Origin: Planomicrobium sp. CPCC 101110
GTDB taxonomy: Bacteria > Bacillota > Bacilli > Bacillales_A > Planococcaceae
Reading direction: 5' to 3'
NCBI RefSeq assembly: GCF_007859395.1
Contig: NZ_VOHD01000006.1
Span: forward strand, 732,307 to 796,306
Length of the DNA stretch: 64,000 nt
Of this stretch, positions 37,678-46,501 are shown in pieces. The notes under the pieces are model-generated. The model was given only the letters and a program-made list of their open reading frames with translations. It was not told the origin of the DNA and searched no databases. A program made the translations under genes and the position numbers. Each line of letters starts with the position of its first letter. Position 1 is the first letter of the stretch.

Positions 37678-38346
37678 TTAAGATACTTTAACCTTATCCG
37701 TGTTTAATGGCGCACCTGTCGAATCGATGATGTCCTGGACGCTGTACCCTTCAAACACTTCGGTCAGCACCAAACCGTTTTCCGTCACTTCGATCACGGC
37801 GCGTTCGGTAATGATTTTGTCGACTACGCCCTTGCCCGTCAGCGGCAAATCACATTGTTTCTTGATTTTCGCGGAGCCGTCCTTCGAGACATGGTCCATG
37901 ATGACGATGACTTTTTTTGCCCCGTGGACAAGATCCATCGCGCCGCCCATCCCCTTAATCATTTTCCCGGGAATCATCCAGTTGGCCAGGTCGCCATTTT
38001 CCGACACTTCCATACCGCCTAAAATCGCCACGTCGATATGGCCGCCGCGGATCATGGCAAACGATTCGGCGCTTGTGAAAAAGGCAGAGCCCGGAATCGT
38101 CGAAACCGTTTCTTTTCCGGCATTGATCAAATCCGGATCCACTTCATCTTCTGTCGGATATGGCCCGATGCCAAGAAGGCCGTTTTCAGATTGCAGCACA
38201 ACACTTTTGTTTTCTGAGATGAAATTGGCGACAAGGGTCGGCATTCCGATTCCTAAATTGACGTAATCGCCGTCTTTGATTTCTTTTTCCGCACGCTTTG
38301 CTATCTGTTCCCTTACTCTTTTTTTGTCATCCACGAAATTCCACAC
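37678..38346 (-). CDS. scoB: 3-oxoacid CoA-transferase subunit B
   Basis: A 222-residue class I CoA-transferase beta subunit. The catalytic glutamate is Glu54 in [10 protein letters not shown], and [10 protein letters not shown] starts the domain. With ScoA it moves CoA between succinyl-CoA (or acetyl-CoA) and 3-oxoacids such as acetoacetate. The gene follows scoA after 6 bases. I see no terminator after it: the leuS promoter begins 5 bases past the stop, so readthrough into the leuS T-box leader is likely. Confidence 0.92.
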   Translation of the reverse strand: MWNFVDDKKRVREQIAKRAEKEIKDGDYVNLGIGMPTLVANFISENKSVVLQSENGLLGIGPYPTEDEVDPDLINAGKETVSTIPGSAFFTSAESFAMIRGGHIDVAILGGMEVSENGDLANWMIPGKMIKGMGGAMDLVHGAKKVIVIMDHVSKDGSAKIKKQCDLPLTGKGVVDKIITERAVIEVTENGLVLTEVFEGYSVQDIIDSTGAPLNTDKVKVS

Positions 38347-38352
38347 CCTTTC

Positions 38353-39045
38353 TTAGACGGTTCGAGTCGTTAAGCGTTCAATTCGTTTTTCCTGTTTTGC
38401 TTGCAAAAGCCCTTGCACATAAATGCTTGGTGTATGGACATGGTTCGGATCGATATCACCGGTTTCCACAATTTCCTCCACTTCAGCAATCGTCACTTTG
38501 CCTGCCGCAGCAGCCAAGGGATTGAAATTTTGTGCCGTTTTATTGTAGACAAGGTTGCCCATTTTATCCGCCTTGGCAGCGCGCACTAGTGCAAAATCCG
38601 CTTTCAGCGCATGCTCAAGCACATATTCCTTGCCATCAAATTCACGGATTTCTTTTCCTTCCGCTATGGTCGTCCCTACTCCGGCCGGCGTAAAGAAAGC
38701 CGGAATTCCAGCTCCGCCGGCACGCATTTTTTCTGCCAGGGTCCCTTGCGGAGTCAATTCAACTTCAATCTCGCCAGACAGCACTTGGCGTTCGAACTCT
38801 TTGTTCTCGCCAACATATGAACCGATCATTTTTTTAATTTGTTTGTTTTTCAACAGCAACCCAAGACCCCAATCATCCACACCGCAGTTGTTCGATATGA
38901 CAGTCAGATCAGTCACCCCTTTGTCCACCAGCGCCAAAATCAATTGTTCCGGGATCCCTACCAAACCGAACCCGCCAACCATGATCGTCGCACCACTCTG
39001 TATTTGCTCTACTGCTTCCCGAGCAGATCCATAAATCGGTTTCAC
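38353..39045 (-). CDS. scoA: 3-oxoacid CoA-transferase subunit A
   Basis: A 230-residue alpha subunit of the class I CoA-transferase. [13 protein letters not shown] near the N-terminus and [13 protein letters not shown] are family features. I chose the GTG at 39045 ([15 protein letters not shown]) because AAAGGGGAGC lies just before it and the length matches known ScoA proteins; an in-frame extension upstream to 39126 has no support. It forms an operon with scoB. The 168-base gap to the MFS gene presumably contains its promoter, which I could not assign. Confidence 0.9.
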   Translation of the reverse strand: MKPIYGSAREAVEQIQSGATIMVGGFGLVGIPEQLILALVDKGVTDLTVISNNCGVDDWGLGLLLKNKQIKKMIGSYVGENKEFERQVLSGEIEVELTPQGTLAEKMRAGGAGIPAFFTPAGVGTTIAEGKEIREFDGKEYVLEHALKADFALVRAAKADKMGNLVYNKTAQNFNPLAAAAGKVTIAEVEEIVETGDIDPNHVHTPSIYVQGLLQAKQEKRIERLTTRTV

Positions 39046-39178
39046 CCAAAGCTCCCCTTTCAAAATCCACTGGATTGACCCATTTCGATAAAGCGCTTTC
39101 ATACTCAATTTAAGCAAACTCTCCATTAAAAGGCAATCCGGAAAACGGAGGCAACCAAGTCAAACGCTTCATACAAAT

Positions 39179-39212
39179 AAAACCGGCTGCCTTCTCCGGG
39201 CTGCCGGTCTTT
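39179..39212 (-). terminator. MFS transporter terminator
   Basis: ACCGGC-GCC and GGC-GCCGGT arms with one T-T mismatch and flanking A and T tracts, directly after the MFS gene stop. Confidence 0.75.
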
Positions 39213-39214
39213 TT

Positions 39215-40411
39215 TCACTCCATGTTATTCTCCTGAAGCTGTTCTTTGATTTCCTTTTTCAATGGATAGTCGTAAAGAAGCGAAGTTGCAATGGAGACGC
39301 TGACCAATAATGTGATGACCCCAAAGAGCGCCGGCATGCCATATAAATCCACCATCAAACCGCCAAAAAATGGACCGATCATGCGGCCGCTTGTCGCTAC
39401 GCTATTGACAATTCCTTGGTAGAACCCTTCTCGCCCTTTCGGCGCCAATTGATTGGCAAGCGCCGGCACAGCAGGCCAGACAAACATTTCGCCGACGGTC
39501 AAAATGACCATCGCAATCACGAACATGCTGAACTCTTCCGCAAATGCGACTACTACATATGAAACCATCATGATCACGATGCCGATCACCAGTTGGCGTT
39601 TGATATTGTCTTCGATGCGCCTGATAATGGGCTGGATGAACGGCTGACCCAAGACAATCAATAAACCGTTGACTGTCCAAAGGAGACTATATTGCGGAAG
39701 GGTGATTCCGATTTCCTGTGTATACGCGGAAATTGTGGATTGCCACTGGACATAGCCGATCCAGCATAGCAAATACCCTATTGACACTATCATCAGCGCA
39801 TAAAAAGGTGCAGCTTTACGGATTTTCTTTTTCTCATTAAAAACCGATGTATGGCTCATCGGCGAAATGGACAACGACCGGAATCCAAAGAAAGCAATCA
39901 AAAAGAAAAGAATGTACATGCCCAAGTTTGCTGCAAAAATATAATCAAAACTGTAAGCGGCCAAAAATCCTGCGAGTGCGGGGCCGATTGCGACGCCGAC
40001 ATTTTGCGCCAGGTAAATGGCATTGAACGCCTTCCTTCCACCTTCCGGCCAGACAGTCCCGACCATTGCATACATGCTTGGAAACACAATTCCCCCGCTG
40101 AAGCCGATAATGGTATACAAAACGGCAAATTGCATAAAATCGTGCCAAACCGTCAGGCCAGCGAGCGCAAGTGTGGTCACGATGATGCCGCCCATGATAG
40201 AACGATAGCCGCCAATTCTGTCAAAGAGCAATCCGCCAAGCAGATTGCCGATAATAGCCGCTCCGGCATTCACCATTAACACCAGCCCGGCAACCGATAA
40301 AGATTTCCCTAAATAATCATGCATATATATAGTAGTTAACGGCCATAGAAAGGAATTCCCCGTCACGTTTACGAGCATTCCGATTATCAACAGCCAGACG
40401 CGTTTAGGCAT
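39215..40411 (-). CDS. Major facilitator superfamily transporter
   Basis: A 398-residue protein with about 12 hydrophobic helices and the MFS loop motif GGLLFDRIGGYR between helices 2 and 3. Homologues are annotated as multidrug efflux MFS proteins, but the substrate is not readable. The ATG at 40411 (MPKRVWLLIIG) has AAAGGAAG at proper distance; earlier in-frame ATGs add a charged extension and lack an SD. It stands alone, divergent from mnmL, and no regulator gene is adjacent. Confidence 0.85.
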   Translation of the reverse strand: MPKRVWLLIIGMLVNVTGNSFLWPLTTIYMHDYLGKSLSVAGLVLMVNAGAAIIGNLLGGLLFDRIGGYRSIMGGIIVTTLALAGLTVWHDFMQFAVLYTIIGFSGGIVFPSMYAMVGTVWPEGGRKAFNAIYLAQNVGVAIGPALAGFLAAYSFDYIFAANLGMYILFFLIAFFGFRSLSISPMSHTSVFNEKKKIRKAAPFYALMIVSIGYLLCWIGYVQWQSTISAYTQEIGITLPQYSLLWTVNGLLIVLGQPFIQPIIRRIEDNIKRQLVIGIVIMMVSYVVVAFAEEFSMFVIAMVILTVGEMFVWPAVPALANQLAPKGREGFYQGIVNSVATSGRMIGPFFGGLMVDLYGMPALFGVITLLVSVSIATSLLYDYPLKKEIKEQLQENNME

Positions 40412-40568
40412 TCCAGTCTTCCTTTCATCCTCAATTCCAAAAGCCATTGTATTCTTTTTGAAGCTTCTCGGCAAGAGGAATATTTCGGATTCCGTAAAAA
40501 CAGATTTTTCTGGCGTTGAAGCGCATTTTTACTGCATGCTACAATAAAACCAAGAGGAGTTGTTTTAT

Positions 40569-41522
40569 ATGGAAAATGCATTGCCCTTTTCTTCAGATGG
40601 CAAACGCTACTATACATGGAACCGCCATTTGCGCGATCATTTCGGCTTCAAGGTGATGAAAATCGCGCTTGACGCCGGTTTTGACTGCCCGAATCGCGAT
40701 GGAACGGTTGCACACGGGGGCTGTACATTCTGCAGTGTTGCCGGATCAGGGGATTTTGCCGGCAATCGGGTCGATCCGATTCCGGTCCAGTTTGAAAAAA
40801 TCAAATCAAAGATGCACCAAAAATGGAAAGACGGCAAATACATGGCCTATTTCCAAGCCTATACGAATACACATGCACCGCTGGAAGTTATCAAGAAAAA
40901 ATTCGAAGCGGCATTGGAACAGGAAAACGTTGTCGGTTTGAGCATCGCCACGCGGCCGGATTGCCTGCCTGAGGATGTTGTCGATTACTTGGCGGAACTC
41001 AACGAACGCACATATCTTTGGGTCGAACTGGGACTCCAGACCGTCCATGAACGGACAGCGCTGCTAGTCAACCGGGCCCATGATTTCCCGTCCTATGTCG
41101 AAGGAGTCAACAAACTCCGCAGCCGCGGCATCCGGGTTTGCACCCATATCATCAACGGCTTGCCGCTTGAGGATCGTGACATGATGATGGAGACCGCACG
41201 TGAAGTTGCGAAACTCGATGTCCAAGGCATCAAGATCCATTTGCTGCATTTGTTGAAAGGGACGCCGATGGTCAAGCAGTATGAAAAAGGAATGGTGGAG
41301 TTTCTGGAAAAGCAGGAATACATCAATCTTGTAGCTGATCAACTGGAAGTGCTGCCGCCCCAAATGGTTGTCCAGCGCATTACAGGGGACGGTCCGATCG
41401 ATTTGATGATTGGGCCGATGTGGAGCGTCAACAAATGGGACGTGCTGAATGGCATTGATGCTGAGCTTGTGCGCCGGGACAGCTGGCAAGGAAGACTATT
41501 TGCCGGGAGCGTGACATCATGA
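40569..41522 (+). CDS. mnmL: MnmL (YtqA), radical SAM enzyme of mnm5s2U34 tRNA modification
   Basis: A 317-residue TIGR01212-type radical SAM protein. The iron-sulfur cysteines Cys40, Cys52 and Cys55 (DCPN and GGCTFC) show the expanded spacing of this family. B. subtilis YtqA was identified as MnmL, which converts cmnm5(s2)U to nm5(s2)U at the wobble position of tRNA. The ATG at 40569 sits nine bases after AAGAGGAG; a TTG three codons earlier overlaps the SD and is unlikely. It overlaps mnmM by ATGA, so the two consecutive steps of one pathway are translationally coupled. Confidence 0.92.
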   Translation: MENALPFSSDGKRYYTWNRHLRDHFGFKVMKIALDAGFDCPNRDGTVAHGGCTFCSVAGSGDFAGNRVDPIPVQFEKIKSKMHQKWKDGKYMAYFQAYTNTHAPLEVIKKKFEAALEQENVVGLSIATRPDCLPEDVVDYLAELNERTYLWVELGLQTVHERTALLVNRAHDFPSYVEGVNKLRSRGIRVCTHIINGLPLEDRDMMMETAREVAKLDVQGIKIHLLHLLKGTPMVKQYEKGMVEFLEKQEYINLVADQLEVLPPQMVVQRITGDGPIDLMIGPMWSVNKWDVLNGIDAELVRRDSWQGRLFAGSVTS

Positions 41523-42085
41523 GTTTGCAGCGCGTTCTGCCCTTCACCAAAAGTCTGCTGGAACAAGCTGTGGCAAATGGCGACCGGGTTATTGATGCAA
41601 CTGCCGGCAATGGCCACGACACTTTTTTTCTTGCCCAACTGACCGGTCCCACCGGCAAAGTCTTCGCATTTGATATTCAGCAAGAAGCGATCCAAGCGAC
41701 GAAAAGCCGCGTGGAAGCATTCCATCACGTCCAGCTGATCCATGACAGCCATGCGAAAATCAGTGATTATGTGGTTTCCCCTATTTCGGCTGCGGTCTTC
41801 AATCTCGGTTATCTGCCTAAAGGCGACCATAGCATCATCACCAAATCCCAAAGCACCATTACCGCGATGGAACAATGCCTGGAACTGCTCCAGCCGAATG
41901 GTTTGCTGCTGGTTGTCATTTACAGCGGGCATGAAGGCGGAAGCGAAGAACGAGATGCCGTCATGGAATATGTCCGTACGCTGCCTCAAACGGATTTTGA
42001 CGTTTTGCAGTATGGCTTTATCAACCAGCGCCACTCCCCGCCATTTCTTGTTGCAGTCGAAAAAAAGCGCAAGAAAGTTTTATAG
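41519..42085 (+). CDS. mnmM: MnmM (YtqB), SAM-dependent tRNA methyltransferase
   Basis: A 188-residue class I methyltransferase with the SAM motif VIDATAGNGHDTFFLA. It is the YtqB family, whose B. subtilis member was identified as MnmM, methylating nm5(s2)U34 to mnm5(s2)U34 in tRNA for Lys, Glu and others. Its ATG overlaps the mnmL stop. A terminator follows 5 bases after the stop. The function is transferred from the characterised pair, and the operon structure supports it. Confidence 0.92.
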   Translation: MSLQRVLPFTKSLLEQAVANGDRVIDATAGNGHDTFFLAQLTGPTGKVFAFDIQQEAIQATKSRVEAFHHVQLIHDSHAKISDYVVSPISAAVFNLGYLPKGDHSIITKSQSTITAMEQCLELLQPNGLLLVVIYSGHEGGSEERDAVMEYVRTLPQTDFDVLQYGFINQRHSPPFLVAVEKKRKKVL

Positions 42086-42090
42086 CAAGA

Positions 42091-42127
42091 AGGGCAAGTG
42101 CCATTTTCTCGGCATCTGCCCTTTTTT
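42091..42127 (+). terminator. mnmLM terminator
   Basis: AAGGGCA and TGCCCTT with an inner imperfect stem, then TTTTTTC. Confidence 0.75.
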
Positions 42128-42264
42128 CGCATCTGTTTTCAGCAGCATTTCACGGGTTATCGGGCTTTACCTTCCTGCCAAAAGGGTATACAGATTAAGA
42201 AACAACAAAGCAGATGTTTTTCGGTCCATAACATACAAAGCCAAAAAAGAAGAAGGGGATTCCC

Positions 42265-43743
42265 ATGACAAAAAAAATCGATAAAACCGATATTGGATGG
42301 AACTTAGAGAATAGTTATACCAGCCTTCCTGATAAATTTTATACAACCATGGAACCAAATCCTGTCCCTTCACCAAAATTGGACATTCTCAACCATTCAT
42401 TGGCAAGTGCTTTGGGATTGAATGCTGAGGCGCTTGAAAGTGAAGACGGCGTGGCCGTGCTCGCAGGCAATCGAATTCCAGAAGGCGGCAAGCCGCTTGC
42501 TGAAGCATATGCCGGACACCAATTCGGGTATTTGACAATGCTCGGAGATGGGCGCGCTTTGCTGCTCGGCGAACAAATTACGCCGGATGGGCAGCGCTTT
42601 GATATCCAATTGAAAGGTTCAGGGAGAACCGTCTACTCGCGCGGCGGCGATGGCCGGGCTGCTCTGGGCCCGATGCTGCGCGAATACATCATCAGTGAAG
42701 CGATGCATGCACTCGGCATCCCGACAACCCGCAGCCTTGCAGTCGCCGCCACTGGCGAAACAATTCGCCGTGAAGCCGGCTTTCTGCCTGGAGCTGTATT
42801 GACCCGCATAGCCGCCAGCCACTTGCGTGTCGGCACTTTTCAGTATGCAGCAGGTGCAGGATCGATAGAAGATGTCCAGGCTTTGGCCGATTACACCTTG
42901 CAGCGCCACTTTCCGGAAATCGGCCTGGACGATCCGGACCGTTACCTGAAACTGTTCCAAGAGGCGGCAAGCCGCCAAGCTTCATTGATCGCCAAATGGC
43001 AGCTCGTCGGCTTTATCCACGGTGTCATGAACACAGACAATATGGCGATCAGCGGTGAAACAATCGACTATGGCCCGTGCGCTTTTATGGATGTTTATCA
43101 TCCGAAGACGGTATTCAGTTCGATTGATGCACAAGGCCGCTATGCATATAACAACCAACCCCTCATAGGAGGTTGGAATTTGGCACGCTTTGTCGAGACC
43201 TTATTGCCTCTTTTGCACGATGATCAGGAAGAAGCTGTCGCAATAGCCCAAGCCCAGCTAAAAATTTATTCGGATCAGTTCCATGAAAATTGGCATGCGG
43301 GCATGCGCTCCAAACTTGGCTTGTTCAACAAAGAAGCGGAAGATGAAACTTTGATTGATGATTTATTGGAGTTGATGCAAGAGCATGAGGCAGATTACAC
43401 CAATACATTCGCGGCCCTGACTTTCGGAAAACTTGATGGGGCAGAAATGTTCGGGACATCAGGTTTCATCGGCTGGCATGACCGCTGGCAAGAAAGGCTC
43501 AGCCGCCAGCACCAGTCAAAAGAAGAGGTGCAAGAATTGATGCGCAATAATAATCCAGCAGTCATCCCGCGGAACCACCGGGTTGAAGCCGCGCTTGAAG
43601 CGGCCGCCAATGGAGATTTCAGTGTCCTTGAACGCTTGCTCGCTGTTCTTGCAGACCCGTTTGCGCACTCCCCTGAACAAGCGGAATATGCTGCGCCGCC
43701 AGACTCGGAAAGCGGTTCCTATCGAACTTTCTGCGGCACATGA
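42265..43743 (+). CDS. selO: SelO/YdiU-family pseudokinase protein adenylyltransferase
   Basis: A 492-residue SelO-like protein. Motifs are [23 protein letters not shown] ([15 protein letters not shown]), [20 protein letters not shown] and [20 protein letters not shown] (split: [17 protein letters not shown]). SelO folds like a kinase but transfers AMP to Ser, Thr or Tyr residues of target proteins, and is linked to redox homeostasis. It ends YRTFCGT, with one cysteine where longer relatives carry Sec or Cys. The ATG follows AAGAAGGGGATTC. It is monocistronic between two terminators. Targets here are unknown. Confidence 0.93.
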   Translation: MTKKIDKTDIGWNLENSYTSLPDKFYTTMEPNPVPSPKLDILNHSLASALGLNAEALESEDGVAVLAGNRIPEGGKPLAEAYAGHQFGYLTMLGDGRALLLGEQITPDGQRFDIQLKGSGRTVYSRGGDGRAALGPMLREYIISEAMHALGIPTTRSLAVAATGETIRREAGFLPGAVLTRIAASHLRVGTFQYAAGAGSIEDVQALADYTLQRHFPEIGLDDPDRYLKLFQEAASRQASLIAKWQLVGFIHGVMNTDNMAISGETIDYGPCAFMDVYHPKTVFSSIDAQGRYAYNNQPLIGGWNLARFVETLLPLLHDDQEEAVAIAQAQLKIYSDQFHENWHAGMRSKLGLFNKEAEDETLIDDLLELMQEHEADYTNTFAALTFGKLDGAEMFGTSGFIGWHDRWQERLSRQHQSKEEVQELMRNNNPAVIPRNHRVEAALEAAANGDFSVLERLLAVLADPFAHSPEQAEYAAPPDSESGSYRTFCGT

Positions 43744-43758
43744 AACAACAGCAAACAT

Positions 43759-43794
43759 AAAAACGTCAGGAGGCTTAAGCTTCCTGACGTTTTT
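43759..43794. terminator. Bidirectional terminator, selO/LLM gene
   Basis: AAAAACGTCAGGAGGC, TTAA, GCTTCCTGACGTTTTT. It overlaps the last codons of the LLM gene. Confidence 0.88.
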
Positions 43795-44788
43795 GCATTT
43801 CTTCCGCTATCAGACGGTAAGTTTTCAGTTTTGCGCTAAAATCGTAGGCGATAGAAACAATCATCACTTCTTCCGCCCCGTAAGATGCGGCCAGTTTTTC
43901 CAGCTGGTCCCCCACCCGGCGGGGAGTGCCGACAATCATCCGCCTGCGGTTTTCCTCGACCAGAAGCCGTTCAAATTTAGAATATGGATAATTTATTGCC
44001 CTTTCCGGTGGCGGCGTGCCTTTGGACGGCATGCCTTGCGCCCCCATTGCAAGCGCTAAATCCATTGAAGAAGCAATGCGCTCCGCTTCCTCTTCCGTTT
44101 CCTGGCAGACAACGAAAATGGCAACGCCTTGATAGGGGCTGCTGCCGCCGGCAGAAACAAACCGGTCCCGGTAAGTACTCGCAAAACTCTGGCCGCCTTC
44201 TCCATTGATAAACTGGGCGAACATGTACGGCAATCCTTTTTCGGCTGCAAGTTCCGCTGAGCTTTGGCTGGAACCCAATACCCATATCGGCGGCGGCGAT
44301 TCTGTGACAGGCGTCGCCTTCATGCCGTAGTATGGATGATTCTCAGGAATGGAGTCGGCCAAGTACATGCGGAGATCGTCAATTTGAGCCGGAAAGCGGC
44401 TGGCGTCCCGTTTGCTGCCTTCGTTCAGCGCATAGCTCGCCCGCGGCATGCCGCCTGGCGCCCGCCCTACCCCTACATCAATTCGATTCGGGTAAAGCGC
44501 TTCAAGCAGCTTGAAATTCTCCGCTACTTTGAACGCTGAATAATGCGGCAGCATAACTCCGCCGGAGCCAAGCCGGATTTTAGTGGTCACTGCGCCTAAA
44601 TGAGCAATAAGCACTTCCGGAGAGGAACCGGCGAGCGTCTCTGCATCGTGGTGTTCAGAAACCCAGAATCGGGTATATCCCCACTCCTCCGCTTTCCGTG
44701 CCAATTCGGCGGTTTGCTTTAATGCTTCTTTTGGTGTGCTGCCTTCAGATATAGGCGACTGGTCAAGTATGCTGTATTTCAAAGCCAT
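43775..44788 (-). CDS. LLM-class (luciferase-like) flavin-dependent oxidoreductase
   Basis: A 337-residue TIM-barrel flavoenzyme of the bacterial luciferase-like superfamily, recognised by LARKAEEWGYTRFWVSEHHD and GVGRAPGG. Members use FMN or F420-like cofactors; those of this subgroup in Bacillota (YhbW/YddN-like) are FMN monooxygenases with unknown substrates. A GGAGGG site precedes the ATG. It follows the YtpA-like hydrolase gene after 22 bases, so they are probably co-transcribed; no shared pathway is evident. Confidence 0.88.
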   Translation of the reverse strand: MALKYSILDQSPISEGSTPKEALKQTAELARKAEEWGYTRFWVSEHHDAETLAGSSPEVLIAHLGAVTTKIRLGSGGVMLPHYSAFKVAENFKLLEALYPNRIDVGVGRAPGGMPRASYALNEGSKRDASRFPAQIDDLRMYLADSIPENHPYYGMKATPVTESPPPIWVLGSSQSSAELAAEKGLPYMFAQFINGEGGQSFASTYRDRFVSAGGSSPYQGVAIFVVCQETEEEAERIASSMDLALAMGAQGMPSKGTPPPERAINYPYSKFERLLVEENRRRMIVGTPRRVGDQLEKLAASYGAEEVMIVSIAYDFSAKLKTYRLIAEEMQKRQEA

Positions 44789-44810
44789 CGGTGTCCCTCC
44801 ATACGCCCCA

Positions 44811-45614
44811 TCACTCCACTAGATACCCGAGTGAACGCAATACATTTTTCATGAACAAATGAGCTGAAATGAAAACGTCTTCCCGCTCAGGTTCCTGGAA
44901 CAAATCATGGTAGCAATTTTTCCATTCTTTAAAACTGAATTCCTTCAAATCCTGTTGCAGAAGCCATTGTTTTGCGGCATCAATATCGATGATTTCATCT
45001 TTTTCACCCGTCTGGACAAACACCGGAATATCCGGAAACCGGTTTTTCCCTTGTTCGGTTCCTTTCAAATAAGCCTGCAGTTCATTATACCAACCAGCGG
45101 TGATCAAGGTATTGTATAAGTTATCGTCATTTTCGGCAACGATCACTTCGATGTTACGGGTCAGGTGGCGGATGTGAATATCGTGGTCCAGTTTCATATT
45201 TGCCATCAATTTATGCAGGCCCGGCACCGCTTTGGAGAGGCTGTACGGCGTCTTTATCAAGTGGAGCCATGGCGAGGTGAAAACGGCGCCAGCTACAGCA
45301 AAAGAATGTTTGCTTAAAACATTTATGGCAATGGTCGCCCCTAAGCCATGGCCTACGACAAACACCGGCAGGCTGTCTTTCTGCGCGGCTTCGATCGACA
45401 AGCGGACCGCCTGTTCATAATCCTCAAAAGATTCCTCGTGTACAAGTCCGACATCCATTCCCTCTCCATGCCCAGGCAGGTCTCCCATGATGACGTTGAA
45501 ATTTTGGGAACGCCACTGCTCGATTTGCCAAGCGTAACGCAGATGATGTTCATATGCACTATGTATAAGAACGATGACAGCTTTCGCCTGTCCAGCCGCT
45601 TCCCATTTCCACAT
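44811..45614 (-). CDS. YtpA-like alpha/beta hydrolase lacking the nucleophile serine
   Basis: A 267-residue alpha/beta-hydrolase-fold protein close to B. subtilis YtpA, a lysophospholipase linked to bacilysocin (shared pattern: MW-W, DLPGHG, SWYNEL-like GWYNELQ, EPEREDVF). The nucleophile elbow reads GHGLG at residues 88-92, so the expected catalytic serine is Gly90 (codon GGC at 45347-45345). The oxyanion-side HG is HS at residues 18-19. The acid and base, Asp206 in GEKDEII and His236 in YHDLFQ, remain. It should lack the normal serine hydrolase mechanism, so it may be a pseudoenzyme, use another residue, or be decaying while still open. An AAGGGGGAAG site precedes the ATG. Confidence 0.82.
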   Translation of the reverse strand: MWKWEAAGQAKAVIVLIHSAYEHHLRYAWQIEQWRSQNFNVIMGDLPGHGEGMDVGLVHEESFEDYEQAVRLSIEAAQKDSLPVFVVGHGLGATIAINVLSKHSFAVAGAVFTSPWLHLIKTPYSLSKAVPGLHKLMANMKLDHDIHIRHLTRNIEVIVAENDDNLYNTLITAGWYNELQAYLKGTEQGKNRFPDIPVFVQTGEKDEIIDIDAAKQWLLQQDLKEFSFKEWKNCYHDLFQEPEREDVFISAHLFMKNVLRSLGYLVE

Positions 45615-45723
45615 CCGATCTTCCCCCTTTGAAAGAATCTGCCAGCCCTATCTCCCTAAATTTGACCTTTGAATTGGTTTTGATAAGATTAAAACATCAT
45701 TTATCGTTAAAGGAGTTTTTCAA

Positions 45724-46239
45724 ATGATCTATCCGTTCAAAGACAAACATCCATCCATCCATCCATCCGTCTTTATCGCCGATTTTGTTACAGTGACCGG
45801 AGATGTTGTAATTGACTCCGGTTCATCGGTTTGGTTCAATACCGTCATTCGCGGGGACGTCTCCCCGACAATTATCGGCAAGAACGTCAACATCCAGGAT
45901 TTGTGCATGCTACATCAAAGCCCTGGAAAAACGCTGCTGCTAGAAGATGATGTAACCATCGGCCACCAAGTGACCCTTCATAGCTGCACCATCCGGAAAG
46001 GTGCGTTGATCGGCATGGGATCCATCATTCTAGACGGCGCCGAAGTCGGCGAAGGCGCGTTTATCGGAGCCGGAAGCCTCGTTCCGCCAGGAAAAGTGAT
46101 TCCGCCTGGAATGCTGGCGCTGGGACGGCCTGCCAAGGTTGTCCGAGAACTGCGTGAAGATGATAAAATCGATATGGAACGGATTGTCCGCGAGTACGGA
46201 GAAAAAGGGGCATATTACAAATCGCTCCAACAACAGTAA
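45724..46239 (+). CDS. Gamma-carbonic-anhydrase-like left-handed beta-helix protein (YtoA-like)
   Basis: A 171-residue hexapeptide-repeat protein (about residues 10-140), the trimeric left-handed beta-helix fold. The gamma-carbonic-anhydrase-like motifs GSSVWFNTVIRGD, QDLCMLHQSPG and GHQVTLHSCTI provide the zinc-binding histidines. The family catalyses CO2 hydration in some members and lacks activity in others, so the role here is uncertain. AAGGAG precedes the ATG. Codons 9-15 contain a five-fold CATC repeat. A short terminator follows. Confidence 0.87.
   Translation: MIYPFKDKHPSIHPSVFIADFVTVTGDVVIDSGSSVWFNTVIRGDVSPTIIGKNVNIQDLCMLHQSPGKTLLLEDDVTIGHQVTLHSCTIRKGALIGMGSIILDGAEVGEGAFIGAGSLVPPGKVIPPGMLALGRPAKVVRELREDDKIDMERIVREYGEKGAYYKSLQQQ
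45748..45767 (+). repeat. Tetranucleotide repeat (CATC)x5 inside the YtoA-like gene
   Basis: Five uninterrupted CATC copies near the 5' end of the reading frame encode the end of HPSIHPS. The unit length is not a multiple of three, so gain or loss of a copy would shift the frame. Confidence 0.9.
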
Positions 46240-46241
46240 CG

Positions 46242-46263
46242 AGCCGGATTTTCCGGCTTTTTA
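46242..46263 (+). terminator. Terminator of the YtoA-like gene
   Basis: AGCCGG, ATTTT, CCGGCT and TTTTA directly after the stop. Confidence 0.75.
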
Positions 46264-46280
46264 TATTGCATCGGCCCCTT

Positions 46281-46433
46281 TCATTCTGATTCCCCAAAAG
46301 CTGCAAATAAAATCCAATATTTATTTTTAGAATTTTTAGTAATTTCTTTAAGTGTTTCCATCTTACCTCCTGCAGCGGAAAAATTCAATGCGCATAGCGG
46401 CGCACCCGTTATGCCAATTGATATCCATGCCAT
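46281..46433 (-). CDS. Candidate small protein, 50 aa (or 26 aa), unknown
   Basis: An uninterrupted frame runs from an ATG at 46433 to a TGA at 46281. An internal ATG at 46361 is preceded by GCAGGAGGTAAG, a strong ribosome site although only 3-4 bases from the start, and would give a 26-residue peptide METLKEITKNSKNKYWILF followed by seven residues. Base use changes sharply along it: the last third is very A/T-rich, unlike the flanking genes. It lies between two terminators, downstream of metK. No family is recognised, and chance is a fair alternative. Confidence 0.3.
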   Translation of the reverse strand: MAWISIGITGAPLCALNFSAAGGKMETLKEITKNSKNKYWILFAAFGESE

Positions 46434-46456
46434 TTCCGGGAACTAATCAAGAAAAC

Positions 46457-46493
46457 AAAAAAGCGGCCGGGCAATTTGCCCGGCCGCTTTTTT
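46457..46493 (-). terminator. metK terminator
   Basis: AAAAAAGCGGCCGGGCAA and TTGCCCGGCCGCTTTTTT, a long perfect stem usable on both strands. Confidence 0.92.
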
Positions 46494-46501
46494 ATCATTT
46501 A

